Of a stretch of 64,000 bases of DNA, positions 12,101 through 21,860 are shown piece by piece. Below the pieces are notes generated by a model, which made no database searches, was not told where the DNA came from, and saw nothing but the letters and a program-made list of their open reading frames with translations. The translations under genes were made by a program, and so were the position numbers. The stretch comes from Amblyornis subalaris (Eukaryota; Chordata; Aves; Passeriformes; Ptilonorhynchidae), in NCBI GenBank assembly GCA_018881555.1, contig JACAXG010000080.1, positions 558,001-622,000 on the forward strand, in the 5' to 3' direction. The number at the start of each line of letters is the position of its first letter. The stretch's first letter is position 1.

Positions 12101-15100
12101 AACCTGGGTCTGCCACGTCTTACTCAAACACCAGCCTGTCAGCTCACTACCTCTGTGTTGGTCTGGGGTTTGTTTTTTTCAAGTTGATCATATTTTCTCT
12201 GCCTTAATGATAAGTGCTGTTAAACCTTCATAGACATTATCTCACTTGGGCTGTTCCCACTATTTTCCATTGCTATAGATGCCAGGAAGATGAGGTTGTC
12301 ATTTGCAGAACCACATAATTTGCCAGTTTTTCAGTTGTTTTTGCTGTTTCTGACTGTACTTTATGCGAAGTNTTCCAAATGGTTGGCCAACATCTNTCCT
12401 CAGTGGTGCACACCCTCCTCCCATAGATAACTGAGAGTTGTGTTGCCTTGTTCCCGGAGTTAGTGTTGGAATTGGTGAGTTAAGATGGTNAACCAGCTGA
12501 TGGCAAATGTCCTGGTTCCAGATTGCTCTCTGCTCTTCCTAAACCACATTTTCCTCTTTCTTGCAATCTAAGGCATCACCTTTTTCATGGATTTGCCTCT
12601 GTCATTTAGATTGTGCAGATTCCAAGTTCTGTTCGGCCCANAAGGAAGGTCTCTCCATTTNATTCTGTCTCCACTTACAAGTGACCTGGAAGCAAAACTG
12701 CCCTGCAGTCTTTTCCGTAAGGTAATTTAGCTGTGCCCGTTCCTCTCCGTGCCATCNTTTTCTTCTTTCAGCTACTTGGTTGATGGAGACCTGTGGCTTG
12801 TGATGGAATATGTGGATGGAGGCACTTTAACCAATCTTCTTATCCAAATCTTTATAGAGGAAGGATTGATAGCTGCCATCAGTAAGGAGGTAAGGGATCC
12901 TGCTTGTGCTTCCAATGTCTTGGACAGGGTGGTGCTTTGAAACAGGGGTGAGAACAGGAGTGACTCCGTGTTCAGAGCTTTGTTTCAGTGCTGCTGTTAT
13001 GATACATAGAATAAAAGAGCACCTAAGTGAGCTGCCTGCCAGTATCACTGCATTTCTTATACTGTTATTATACTCATATACTGTTGTTGTACTCTCTTTT
13101 TTAATTTAATTCAATTTTGTTTAATATTCTAAACTTTGCCTCTTTAAACTGGAGCATATCTGCACTGCATTCTCTGTCTGTAAAAGCAAACATGCTGGTG
13201 GCAGAATTTTAGACTAACAGCAGAGAAAAATAGAGACTNGTTTCCCACAGTCCTCAGCTAAAAGGACCGCACGGCACCCCAGATTGTGTTTGCTTCTGAA
13301 AAGTGACTAACGTGCTACTTCCAAGTCTGCTGTTGAGGGCAGCAATAAAACCTTTGTCATTCAGCCTCCCACCCAAAAATGATCCACTTCATAATGAAGG
13401 GAGAGGTGTTTTCCTTTTTGGCAGACCCTCTTGTCACCTGGATGGAGAGAGCACAGCCACTGCAGCCATTCTGGCNGGGTTTGGAGGGGACAGTCTGGAT
13501 CAACAATTGATGTTTCACCCAGAAATTAAATCTTCTAGAGCCATTTCCTTTTCTTGTGTGATGAAATGAGGTTAATCAATTTTTACCCTCATGGGNTTCT
13601 TATCTCAGTGCCTCAAAGCCCTGGATTTCCTTCATTCAAACNNCGTGATCCACAGAGATATCAAAAGTGACAATATTCTTCTCGGAATGGACGGATCTGT
13701 GAAACTGAGTAGGTATCCTCGGTCAGGCACAGCATCCCCGTGTTCTCAGACACAGAGCGGGGGGTTCTTGTGCTTGCTTTCACAATTCAAGCTGNGTTTG
13801 GCAGTGTTTTTGTCTTCCTGCTCAGGTGATTTTGGCCTGTGTGCTCAGCTGACCCCTGAGCGGAGCAGACGGTGCACGGTGCTGGGCTCTCCGTACTGGG
13901 TAGCGCCAGAGATGGCGAGAAGGGAGGAATATGACACCCAGGTGGACATATGGGCACTTGGCATCGTGGCCATCGAAATGATGGAGGGAGAACCCCCGTA
14001 CTTCCAGGAAAGCCCTGTCCAGGTGAGGTGCAAACACTGTCAGATACCACTGACTTTCCAGTCTGTGCCGTGGTTCATCTCCCAGGAGACAAAATCCTAC
14101 TCACATCAGCTGGAACTTGTTCCACCAAGGCCCACTTCTAGAAATGTCCCTGGAGAACATCTCATCAGAGGAGAAGTGACATGTGCTAGTGCAGAAATGT
14201 GCCATTTTGGCCTCCAGCACCGCCTGAATTCCTCCTGCTCTGTTTGATCTCTCTCTGAGCTGTAGCTCTGAATGACAGCAGCAATTGGGAGATTATTATG
14301 AAAAGCATTTCAAGTGTATCTGCAGGCCCAGAAGTNTTTTCAAACTCTGATGAGTGCCAGTTGCTTACCTGAGCCTTTCAGGGAGGGTCACTGCTTCTAG
14401 TAATGCCATAATTATCTATTAAATAAATTTCTGAAAGTATGTTTTAGCAAAGCTACTGGTAGTAAACATATTTTGAAGTCTTCAGTTTTAGATCCTAATT
14501 CCTTAAAATGAAGTGACTAGTTCTTACACCAAATGAACAAGTAATAGTGGAGGAATGNATACCAGGATAAAACCTCATGACTAATAGCTGAAACTAAGTT
14601 AAATTCTGCACAGTTAATTCCTGAGGAAGACAACAGTTCTGAAGATTTCAGTCTCCTACTCTTTTTGAAAACGGTTCCTGCCTTTTCTTGAAAGACTTCT
14701 TTTGGATTGCATTTGCCTTGTACAAGGCAGCAAAAACAAATGAAGAGGATTATTTCCAGATCACAGAATATTCTGAGCTGGAAGGGACCCACGAGGATCA
14801 TCGAGTCCAACTCTAAAGTGAATGGCCCAGCTGGGGATTGATGCTATCAGCACCATGCTCTGACCGAGTTACTCTCGGGGTCATTATCATCACTGCTCTG
14901 GAGGCTGAAAATTCCCTGCTTCCTTACCCTCAGATGTTGGTCACAGCCCCTTGGGAAGCCTCAGGGACTATGAGGAAGCCAGGGGGGCCTGCAGTGGAGC
15001 TGTTCCCCTCGGGGGGGTGCTCAGTGGCTGCCCTGTGTTTCCTTTGTCCCCAGGCTCAGTGCCTCATAGCCCGGAACAAGTACCCCCCTCTGAAGATGGC

Positions 15101-16868
15101 CAAGGAGATGTCGATCCTGTTCCACGCCTTCCTGCACTCCTGCCTGGACACCAACCCCAGCATCCGCTGGACAGCCCGGGAGCTCCTGGAGGTAAAGGGC
15201 CAGGGGCTGCAGGGNACGTTCTCAGCAGCTCGGCTCAGAGGCACCAGGGACCCTCCTCTGCTATCGATCCCCAGTCTCGCTGCTTTCCAGATGAAAACTA
15301 AGTAGAATCATAGAATAATTTGGTTCAGAAGGGACTTNTAAATGCCATGTAGTCCATCCCCCCTGCCATGAGCAGGGTTATCTTCAACTAGATCAGGTTG
15401 CTCAGAGCTCCATCCAACCTTACTTTGNATGTTTCCAGGGNTGGGGCACCGACCACCTCTCTGNGCAACCTGTGCCAGTGCTTCACCACCCTCATCATAA
15501 ACAATTTCTTCGGTAGATCTAGCCCGAATCTCTCCTCTTGTAGTTTAAAACCATCTCCCTTTGTCCCTTTGCAACAGGCCCTACTGAAAAATGGGTCCCC
15601 TTGAAGTTTTGAAAGGCTGCAATAAGGTCTCCCCAGGACCTTCTCCGGGTTGAACAATCCCAGTTCTCTTGGCGTTTCCTCAGAGGAAAGGTGTTCCTCC
15701 CTCTGATCATTTCCATGGCCCTGTGCTGTACTTCGGGAGTACATTGACTTTTACCTGCTGGCAATGAACTGCAATAGAACAGTGCCAGGTACAGAGGCCT
15801 GAAATGGTGTTGGAGGAAGAGGAACTCAGTGAGCCAGCCCCACCCAAGCAGTCAGAGACTTGGCTGGGAGAAGGAAGGGGCTGTGGGGAGCTCAGGGGCC
15901 CTGGCTTGTCCCTTCTGCCCCACTCTTGGAGGTTTCTGCCACTGAGCCCCACTTTTGGAGTTTTTTAACACCCAAAGTGGGACTTGTCCCAGCTCCATTT
16001 GCTGCCTGGCACAGTCAAGCACACAAGAACTGCTGCAGGTTTGGTGTCAGGTTTTGTGGCACACAGGGAGCTGCAGAAGGTGTCCCTCGGCTGTCCCTGT
16101 CAGGTTTTGTGGCACACAGGGAGCTGCAGAAGGCGTCCCTCGGCTGTCCCTGTCAGGTTTTGTGGCACACAGGGAGCTGCAGAAGGTGTCCCTCGGCTGT
16201 CCCTGCTGTGAAGGTGCCCCCCAGCACAGGAGGGACGGGGATGGAATGCAGATACTGCTCTCCCTGCAAGCCAGAGCTGAGTCCATCCCTGCTACATCAC
16301 TTGTGTCCCTGCTCTTGTGTTGGTGCTGAAAACCTGCGCCTCAGTGTTCTTCAGAACAACACAGTCCTAAATCCTACTGGCATCAACATTTCTTAGAGGT
16401 ACCNGAGTTTCCTGAGGAACAACTTACACTCATCTTTTCTGAGAACTAAAGTAGCCCATACCTTTAGAAAAGAGGAACCTAAGAGAGTCTTTTGAGTTTC
16501 CTGAAATGAAAAAAGCCCTCAGACATCAAGTGGCACTCCCAGAGTGCTTGCAGGGCAAAAATCCCAGCAAGCTGAAGACACCTGATAAATTGATTAATGG
16601 GATTACTGGGCCGTGTTTGCCTCTGATAGCAAGGTCCTGAATATGAAGACTGAGGTGTAGATGGTCCCCTCAGTCCTATTTATGTGTATTTCTGGTAACC
16701 AGAGGAATCCTGCTTCATCTTGTGACAAACTGGGTTTGGAAAGTGACAGTTCTTTTCTTTTTTTTTTCCTTTGGGCAGCATCCGTTTTTACAAACAGCCA
16801 TGAGTCTCTCTGCCCTGCCTGAAACGATCCTCGCGGCCAGGAAAATCCGTGAAGCGACCAAGCAGTAG
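6043..16868 (+). CDS. Divergent p21-activated kinase (group I PAK-like Ser/Thr kinase), 12 exons
   Basis: Predicted cytosolic Ser/Thr kinase of the STE20/PAK family. Exons: 6043-6142, 7030-7079, 8261-8443, 8882-9047, 10020-10083, 10884-10932, 11804-11916, 12772-12889, 13609-13708, 13826-14022, 15054-15191, 16779-16868. They total 1368 nt, keep phase throughout and encode 455 residues plus stop. Kinase motifs in order: IGQGGFGTV loop, VAIKK lysine, KELIVNEI helix-C glutamate, HRDIKSDN catalytic loop, DFG, activation-loop Thr in [13 protein letters not shown], and a C-terminal HPFL segment. Exon breaks follow PAK genes, for example after the GEV of the loop exon and before HPFL, so this is not a retrocopy. 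It is about 90 residues shorter than PAK1; the CRIB motif is unrecognisable though the flanking P-x-Q...ITKL segment survives. It differs too much from the nearly invariant vertebrate PAK1-3 to be one of them. It is convergent with the calpain gene. Confidence 0.88.
7030..7079 (+). CDS. PAK-like exon: ITKL segment of the autoinhibitory region
   Basis: A 50-nt exon between tcattgcag and CTG|gtgagt. Joined in phase 1 to the previous exon it reads [17 protein letters not shown], matching PAK SNITKLEQ...QAVLDVL at the ITKL core. It ends in phase 0. Confidence 0.6.
8261..8443 (+). CDS. PAK-like exon: linker with acidic stretch
   Basis: Donor GCAGCA|gtaagt. The frame carries [11 protein letters not shown] followed by [12 protein letters not shown], resembling the PAK SGDKSAHGYIA segment and the acidic run after it. 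The 5' boundary is uncertain: acceptors before 8261, 8291, 8297 and 8324 all keep the frame; 8261 aligns best. Confidence 0.6.
8882..9047 (+). CDS. PAK-like exon: poly-Ala linker and pre-kinase basic segment
   Basis: Acceptor cttgtcacag, donor CTGA|gtacgt, phase 0 to 1. It encodes an Ala-rich run, a Ser/Pro stretch and [16 protein letters not shown], the counterpart of PAK KKSKMTDEEILEKL just before the kinase domain. The PIX-binding and HTKSVYTRS region of ordinary PAKs is not recognisable. Confidence 0.78.
10020..10083 (+). CDS. PAK-like exon: entry to kinase domain
   Basis: Acceptor gtctttcag, donor CAAGG|gtaagt. Reads [16 protein letters not shown] then CQIGQG, matching PAK RSIVSVGDPKKKYTRF then EKIGQG. 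This match anchors the family assignment. Phase 1 in, phase 2 out. Confidence 0.9.
10541..10558 (+). repeat. Short CA microsatellite in a PAK-like intron
   Basis: Interrupted (CA)n, cacacacacacacacagacac-like, in the 10084-10883 intron. The remainder of this intron and of 9048-10019 shows nothing I can name. Confidence 0.7.
10884..10932 (+). CDS. PAK-like exon: glycine-rich loop
   Basis: Acceptor gttttgttcccag, donor GAAGTG|gtgagt. Reads [16 protein letters not shown], completing IGQGGFGTV. Ordinary PAKs have GASGTV; the Phe here is the more general kinase form. Confidence 0.93.
11804..11916 (+). CDS. PAK-like exon: ATP-binding lysine and helix C
   Basis: Acceptor cactttag, donor GGCAG|gtgagt. 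VAIKK holds the ATP-anchoring lysine and ELIVNEI the helix-C glutamate, followed by HPNIV. One ambiguous base at 11903 (codon nAT) is Asn in other PAKs. Phase 0 in, 2 out. Confidence 0.95.
12772..12889 (+). CDS. PAK-like exon: hinge region
   Basis: Acceptor tcttctttcag, donor AAGGAG|gtaagg. Reads [18 protein letters not shown], then an [11 protein letters not shown] helix, parallel to PAK SYLVGDELWVVMEYLAGG and DEGQIAAVCRE. Phase 2 in, 0 out. Confidence 0.95.
13609..13708 (+). CDS. PAK-like exon: catalytic loop
   Basis: Acceptor cttatctcag, donor CTGA|gtaggt. [10 protein letters not shown], then [20 protein letters not shown] with the HRD aspartate and DN metal ligand intact. Two ambiguous bases at 13642-13643 hide one residue. 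Ends in phase 1. Confidence 0.95.
13826..14022 (+). CDS. PAK-like exon: DFG, activation loop, APE
   Basis: Acceptor tgctcag, donor GTCCAG|gtgagg. [12 protein letters not shown] and [14 protein letters not shown] keep the DFG aspartate, the threonine matching the activating Thr of PAKs and the APE glutamate. [13 protein letters not shown] follows. The substrate-loop Gly-Thr-Pro of PAKs is Gly-Ser-Pro here. Confidence 0.95.
14757..14880 (-). mobile_element. CR1 LINE 3' fragment in a PAK-like intron
   Basis: 'cagaatattctgagctggaa' followed by gggacccacgaggatcatc and gagtccaact is the reverse complement of a CR1 3' end. It lies in the 14023-15053 intron. Confidence 0.75.
15054..15191 (+). CDS. 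PAK-like exon: C-lobe helices
   Basis: Acceptor tttgtccccag, donor CTGGAG|gtaaag, phase 0 at both ends. [19 protein letters not shown] and [20 protein letters not shown] parallel PAK ALYLIATNGTPEL and [20 protein letters not shown]. It is the most diverged kinase exon. Confidence 0.9.
15304..15745 (-). mobile_element. CR1 LINE 3' segment in a PAK-like intron
   Basis: Begins 'aatcatagaataatttggtt' and continues through the familiar CR1 stretch (caacctgtgccagtgcttca, caataaggtctccccaggac, tcatttccatggccctgtgc). Reverse orientation. Open frames over it are decayed CR1 remnants, not host genes. Confidence 0.88.
16048..16206 (+). repeat. Three tandem copies of a 53-bp unit in the last PAK-like intron
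   Basis: Unit starting caggttttgtggcacacagg and ending ctcggctgtccctgt begins at 16048, 16101 and 16154. Copies are nearly identical, so the duplication is recent. Confidence 0.92.
16779..16868 (+). CDS. PAK-like terminal exon
   Basis: Long pyrimidine tract then ttgggcag. Reads [20 protein letters not shown] and ends TKQ-stop (TAG 16866-16868), parallel to the PAK HPFLKLAKPLSSLTPLI tail in position and length. Confidence 0.93.
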   Translation, partial: HPFLQTAMSLSALPETILAARKIREATKQ

Positions 16869-16907
16869 CACTGCATGGCAGCTTTGCCAGCTCCCAGCAC
16901 AATCAGG

Positions 16908-16913
16908 AATAAA
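16908..16913 (+). terminator. Polyadenylation signal of the PAK-like gene
   Basis: AATAAA 40 bp after the stop codon, giving a very short 3' UTR if used. Confidence 0.75.
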
Positions 16914-17291
16914 ATTTTAACTCCTTTGGAGGATTTGCTTCCTTCTCACCCTGTGGTGAAGCTGTACATTCACTTCTGAATTGTTGGTTGTTTCTTAAAG
17001 ATGGAAAGTCCCATTTATGGCGAGGTTTGCTATCGTTTGGAAATGGGGAAAGGTCTCCTTCATTCACCAGCTCCAGACCACGCTGCCTTTGGAATGCAGC
17101 CCACTGGCTGGGTTTGCCCAGTCGTGGTGCTTCTGGATGAGGAAGAAAGTGCAATTGCATTTCCAGCAAAATATGGGTGAAGAGTGGGGCAGCCAAAACA
17201 TCCTGTTGGATACAGGTAGTTGGCATAAAAGATGTGCATAACATACAGAGATTACTAAAGAGATGTGTAAAACATAGAGAGATTACTAAAT
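16914..17291. other. Intergenic stretch after the kinase
   Basis: I see no gene or repeat family here beyond a short tandem 'gagattactaaa' pair near 17245-17290. Confidence 0.4.
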
Positions 17292-17411
17292 GTGGGAGCA
17301 TTATATGGGGGGTGTGCAAAGGTATATAGACATACAAGATACCGGATAATTATTATGTGTATAGATATAATATACACTATAGAAAACACACACTATCATA
17401 AGATATGTGTG

Positions 17412-17460
<49 letters not shown>

Positions 17461-17705
17461 TTATATGTATAGATAGTGATAGCTACATAGCTATGGACAT
17501 TCATGTACTTTGTACTTTATATGGTCCCCTATGCACACCCCCCCCATAACTCATGCACTGTAGTCCCTTATATAATGCTCCTTATATATATATATATTTA
17601 TATATATATAAATATATATATGTGTATATATAGTGTGTGTATATAGTGTGTGTGTATATATACTATATACTGTGCATATATAGGTATATATAAAATACAT
17701 ATTTT
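17292..17705. repeat. TA-rich simple repeats
   Basis: Pure (TA)n at about 17416-17456 and a second imperfect TA/TG array at 17582-17703, linked by AT-rich sequence with partly complementary ends that could fold back. Located just downstream of the kinase. Confidence 0.9.
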
Positions 17706-17949
17706 TATACACAGTCAGAGGCCCTTCTATAACTGTTCNCAGTGTGTGGAGAGATAAACCATGGTGTGCAGGACACTGCGTGGTGTCCCCTGTAAGCCCC
17801 ACACGGTGTCTGTCCGCGTGGGTCGTGTCCGGCCGCGGCCAGGTGTCCGTGCCTGGCCACGGTCACACCTGTGTGGGTGGGCACCGAGCGCCCTCTCGCG
17901 GCCGCCGGCGGCGCGGAACTCGCTAAATTGNATTTCTTTGTAAAATTTT

Positions 17950-18300
17950 ATTTAGGTCACTTTTGTGAAGAAAAATTCNCAACGCCAGAAGTTTATATAC
18001 AAAAGGGAGACAGAGGAGTCCCGTAACTTTATTCGAATAAAGGGAGAGGCCACGGGCATTTCCCATGGGGTCTCAAATTGCTGGAGGACGCAGCCACCTT
18101 TTAATCCGAATTTCCCTGCTGCATTTCCCTCTCTCTTTCCCCATTGGCTGAGGTACTTGAGAGGCACAGATTTCCAGAATCGCCTAATACATCTCCTCTT
18201 CTAATGTGCACCCCTCTTTTCCTTTNTATCTCTGTTCTTTTTCTCTAAGTCCAGGAATTTGACATGGTCCTGGTTGAGCAACAGTCTGTCAATTCGGGGA
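17950..18300 (-). mobile_element. LTR-like block, probably endogenous retroviral solo LTR
   Basis: Read on the minus strand it has LTR order: a CCAATGGGGAAAG (CAAT-type) element, a GGATTAAAAGG (TATA-type) element, then CCTTTATTCGAATAAAG with a polyadenylation signal, ending in ...cttcaca near 17964. Ends are approximate and no target-site duplication is evident. The family is not identified. No viral genes accompany it. Confidence 0.42.
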
Positions 18301-19400
18301 ATTCCCCTAGAATTTATGTTTCCTCCCATTGCTTGAATTTACCTTTCAGTATGTGGCTTTATCTACGACCAGGCCCACAGTGTGTAAAGGCACAGCCTTC
18401 TCATTCCTTTCACTTCATATTGAAAAGTTACAAAAGGTTGAAGTGAAACATTTTACACCCACTTCCCCGTTTTCGTTTTTGGGGGACTCTGTGTCAAAGG
18501 TGGTCCGTGTGTATATAAATGCAGCCCCCCTCGCCCCCCTCCACCCAAAAAACCCCTTAGTTTTCCTACATCTTGACATTGATTGTTCAAAAATCCTGCC
18601 CAGCTCTGTTAGCAGCACAAGTCCCTGTCAACCTGCTCTTGCCTTGCTTCACCCAGCATTCACCTGGGAACACAGAAGCATCTGTAAACCAGCAGAGCCA
18701 GTTGTGTTCCCAGGCTGGATCAGCTCCTCCTGATGGGAAAAGCAGCTACTTCCAANAAATCATGAATGCAGAGGTCCAGCCATCCTGCTTGGCCCCAGCG
18801 CGGCCGAGCCCCCCGCAGCTCCCAGCACCGCGACCCCGCCGGCAGCGCTGGCCGGCAGTGGCGTCCAGGGGCTGCCTGTCCCCATGCCACGGGGACAAAC
18901 TGTGCCCCTGTCTGCAGCTGACAGGATTAGCCAGGCCCAAAAANCACCACCTCCATGCCCCCCGCCCTGACTTCCCCTTTGCCAGGCTGCACACGACAAG
19001 AACTGCTGGTCACGCTCCCCCTGCCCCGCTGGTGCTGGGGACAACCCTTACAGGGGCTGAAATGGGGTGGTGGCACCGGGATTGGAGGCCAGGGCTGGGG
19101 GACTCCAAGGAAAGAGTCCAGGGATTCCCTTCCTTTGTGCCCTCAGGGGGCCCAGGAGCTTTCAGATCAGCCAAATCATGGGNCAGGGAGGCACAAGCCT
19201 CCAGTGCCATCTCGGAGGGGAATCTTTTTCAGCCTAAACACCGACCCAGCTCAACCAGCTAGCCAAGCCAACCCTGGGAACGCACCCATCCCGTAGGGAA
19301 CACTGAGGGAAGCAGCTCCCACAGCACAGAACAGTGTGTGAGGAAAAGCAAAGCAAACAGGNCCCAGTGCAGGGCTAGCACAGCCCTGACATTTGCAGTT
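18300..19400. other. Intergenic, partly GC-rich, no gene seen
   Basis: 18780-19260 is GC-rich with overlapping chance frames on both strands, none showing a known domain or convincing splice sites. Confidence 0.4.
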
Positions 19401-19429
19401 CCCTCTCGTCCAAGCTCTGATCTGTATTG

Positions 19430-19905
19430 ATGCACAATTAAGTTTTTACCTTTTTTCTCTTATATATTGTCTTTAATTTTTACACATATAGTTGCAGCTT
19501 TGCACCCTATTATTGCACTCTAGCTAGTTTTCCCAGTACTTTCCCCTGCCCTGATAGGGAAGGGAAGACAAAACACATTCCAAGGCCCCTATCCTATCTT
19601 GGTTCTCTGCTCTTGAGACCAGCTCTTCGAGACATATTTTTATAAACAAAGTTAGTTCTCATCTGAGGGGGGGGGGGGTTTAGAAAGGATTGAATGAGAG
19701 GGAAATTACCTCACAAAGTACAATTCTAATTGGTGATTCTTGTCAGATATGCTAATTNGCAAAATCTATAAATATTGTATACACATCACGGGGGTGTGCA
19801 TTTTCNGCGTTTTCCACCTGAAGAACTGTGCACCCAAGGATCCTTATAAAGGTAACCCCTTTTTATCACCCTAACTGTGTCTGGCTCGTGATTTTAGGGT
19901 CAGCG
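19430..19905 (+). mobile_element. LTR-like block, probably avian ERV solo LTR
   Basis: Contains a TATA-type ctataaatattg near 19767, a second ccttataaagg near 19844, and the phrase 'ctgtgtctggctcgtgattt' near its end, typical of passerine ERV LTR 3' parts, plus a G12 run near 19667-19678. Boundaries are approximate. No internal retroviral sequence follows. Confidence 0.45.
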
Positions 19906-21300
19906 AGAGAAAGGCATCAGTACGAGACAGTTTCTGCTTTTTAAAAAAATAAATCTCAGTTTACAANCATTTCTGAGAGTAAGCAGCCCCAAAGCCATGA
20001 GTTTACAGAGCATGTCACTTGCCTGTGGGGCGTGCAGTTCACACCTCTGACAAGTGCTCTGCTGTGCCAAATGGCCCGAGCCCAAGCTACTTGAAAAGAG
20101 CTGGATTTAGGTACTCGGTACAGGCAGCTAAGCCGATGGCAGTGCAGCATCATTCACAGCCTCACATTCCATCTCTGGCATGTCAGAGAAAGCATTTTCC
20201 TACCACAGCAGTGATCTTTTGGAGCCCTGAAGAGGCTTCAAAACCTTTTATGAAAACATTAACTCTGTCGAGGGCCATTTCATAAATTATGAAAATCGCA
20301 CAATGTGGCTGAAGTGGTTTCGAGGTACAGAAATATCCCAATTTCCTGGCTGTACAAAAGGCAGAACAGTCCTTCAGCTTCACGCTACAAATGTGCAGAA
20401 CGTGCAGCTGTGTAAAATCAATTTCCCTCGTGCTCTGCCAGGGTCACTGCCCAGCTGCCGAGGGAACCCTGCCACGGCTGCAGGCAGAAGGGAAGAGCTG
20501 GCACCAGAACCCTGCTGTGAAGGAAATGTGAAACAATACACCTCCTCCATGGCACCCAAGTAAGACCTCATCAGACATCANCCACGCCAGCAACAAATGG
20601 CTGCAAAATTTTGAGAGTGAGACCTGACACCTGCCAGGGCACAGCATCTTGGTTTCACAAACCCACCCTTGTCATGGGCTAATTTTCTCCTCTTTTTCAG
20701 GCTGGTGCTACATCTAACAAAACAAGAGGGCTGTTACCCCATTTTTATCGTTATGGATTAAACAAAACCTCCTTTGCAAGGAGGCTCCCGTTACTGAATT
20801 TGTGCTCTGAGAAGAACCACAGCTGAACTGTGAGGTGCCCTTCCTGCTCCTGGACAGAGACACTGAATGGTGAGCCACCAGCTTGAGGTGGAGGAGAGAA
20901 GAATCAGAAAGTCAATCTGAGAGACTTTAGGTGGACAGAGCTGCTCTTTGCTGTGGTGTTCAAACAGGCACTGCAAGACCTGCCCCTCTATTTTAATGTT
21001 GCCCTGGCAAGGCTGGTCTTAAGGCCGTGAGCTGTGACTGAACTCCTTGAGTAGGGACACTTGCACCAAGGAACAGNAATTGATCTATAGCAATAACAGT
21101 GACATTCATCAAGAAATTTATACCCCTGTATGGGAAAAAATATCACCTCCTAAATGAAGCCTGGCAGTGAACAAGGACTGAAGGATCCGAATCCACCTTG
21201 TGCTTGCCACTCCCCAAGCTGCTGGTGGGTGCCGATGGAGCTGCAGCCGCTCCCAGTCCCACTGCTGCTCCGGAAAGTGCTGCTGGGAAGATGCTCACAC
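19906..21300. other. 3' flank of the calpain gene; no other gene seen
   Basis: Likely includes the calpain 3' UTR. The nearest weak polyadenylation hexamer on the minus strand is ATTAAA (plus-strand tttaat, 20992-20997); no AATAAA is close to the stop, so the transcript end is undefined. Confidence 0.35.
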
Positions 21301-21339
21301 CTTAACGAGCTTATCTGCCAGCAGTTAATTTGGCCCCTT

Positions 21340-21860
21340 TTCTACCGCGTGTGCCGTAACACGAGCATAGACGCGTATAAATGTGCGTTCCCCTCCTCCC
21401 AAGCCNGTCCCCCCGTTCCCAGCGGTGACGCGGCGAGTCCGAGGCTGTTTTTCCCCGTGAAGCGATGATGCCGACGCCCCCGGTGCCGCCGCTGCCCAGC
21501 GGCCGAGCCCCCCGCTCGGAGCCCACAGCCCCGGCCGGCTCGGCGGGGCCGCGGCGCTCAGGGCTCGGCGAGGTCGTCGCTGGAGAAGACGCTGAGGCTG
21601 ATGTGCCCCGGCAGCTCCGCGGCTCCCGCGCCGCCCCTGCCCCGCAGCCGCAGCGTCCGCGGCTCCCGGGGCTCGCCGGGGGCCGCCGCCAGCACCGCCT
21701 GCCCCAGGAACTGGTCCCGCAGGAGGTTGCTGTTCCAGACCTGCGGACAAGGGCACAGAAACGACCCCGGCTGAGGCAGCGCTGCTGTCACACTCCGCCG
21801 GACAGGGCTGCGCTCGACAAGGGTCACCCCCACTAACGCCCTGCAAGAGCGGCGNGGGGG
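21340..21860. promoter_or_regulatory. CpG-rich island over the calpain 3' end
   Basis: Dense CpG across the terminal exon and just downstream. A plus-strand TATA-type gcgtataaatgtg lies near 21377. May be simple GC bias at the gene end or an antisense/orphan promoter; no transcript evidence is available. Confidence 0.35.
21558..21740 (-). CDS. Calpain terminal exon
   Basis: Acceptor ttgtccgcag. [17 protein letters not shown], a GC-rich Arg/Gly/Ala stretch, then [20 protein letters not shown] (TGA 21560-21558). The ending matches CAPN6 GHISFKVISSDDLTEL. Much more GC-rich than the upstream exons. Confidence 0.95.
   Translation of the reverse strand, partial: VWNSNLLRDQFLGQAVLAAAPGEPREPRTLRLRGRGGAGAAELPGHISLSVFSSDDLAEP

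Noticed and set aside
10020..16868. Calling the kinase PAK1, PAK2 or PAK3 outright
   Set aside because: The core differs at too many positions that are nearly invariant among vertebrate PAK1-3, and the N-terminal region is not comparable.
21465..21836. 123-codon plus-strand Pro/Arg-rich frame
   Set aside because: Antisense shadow of the GC-rich calpain terminal exon.
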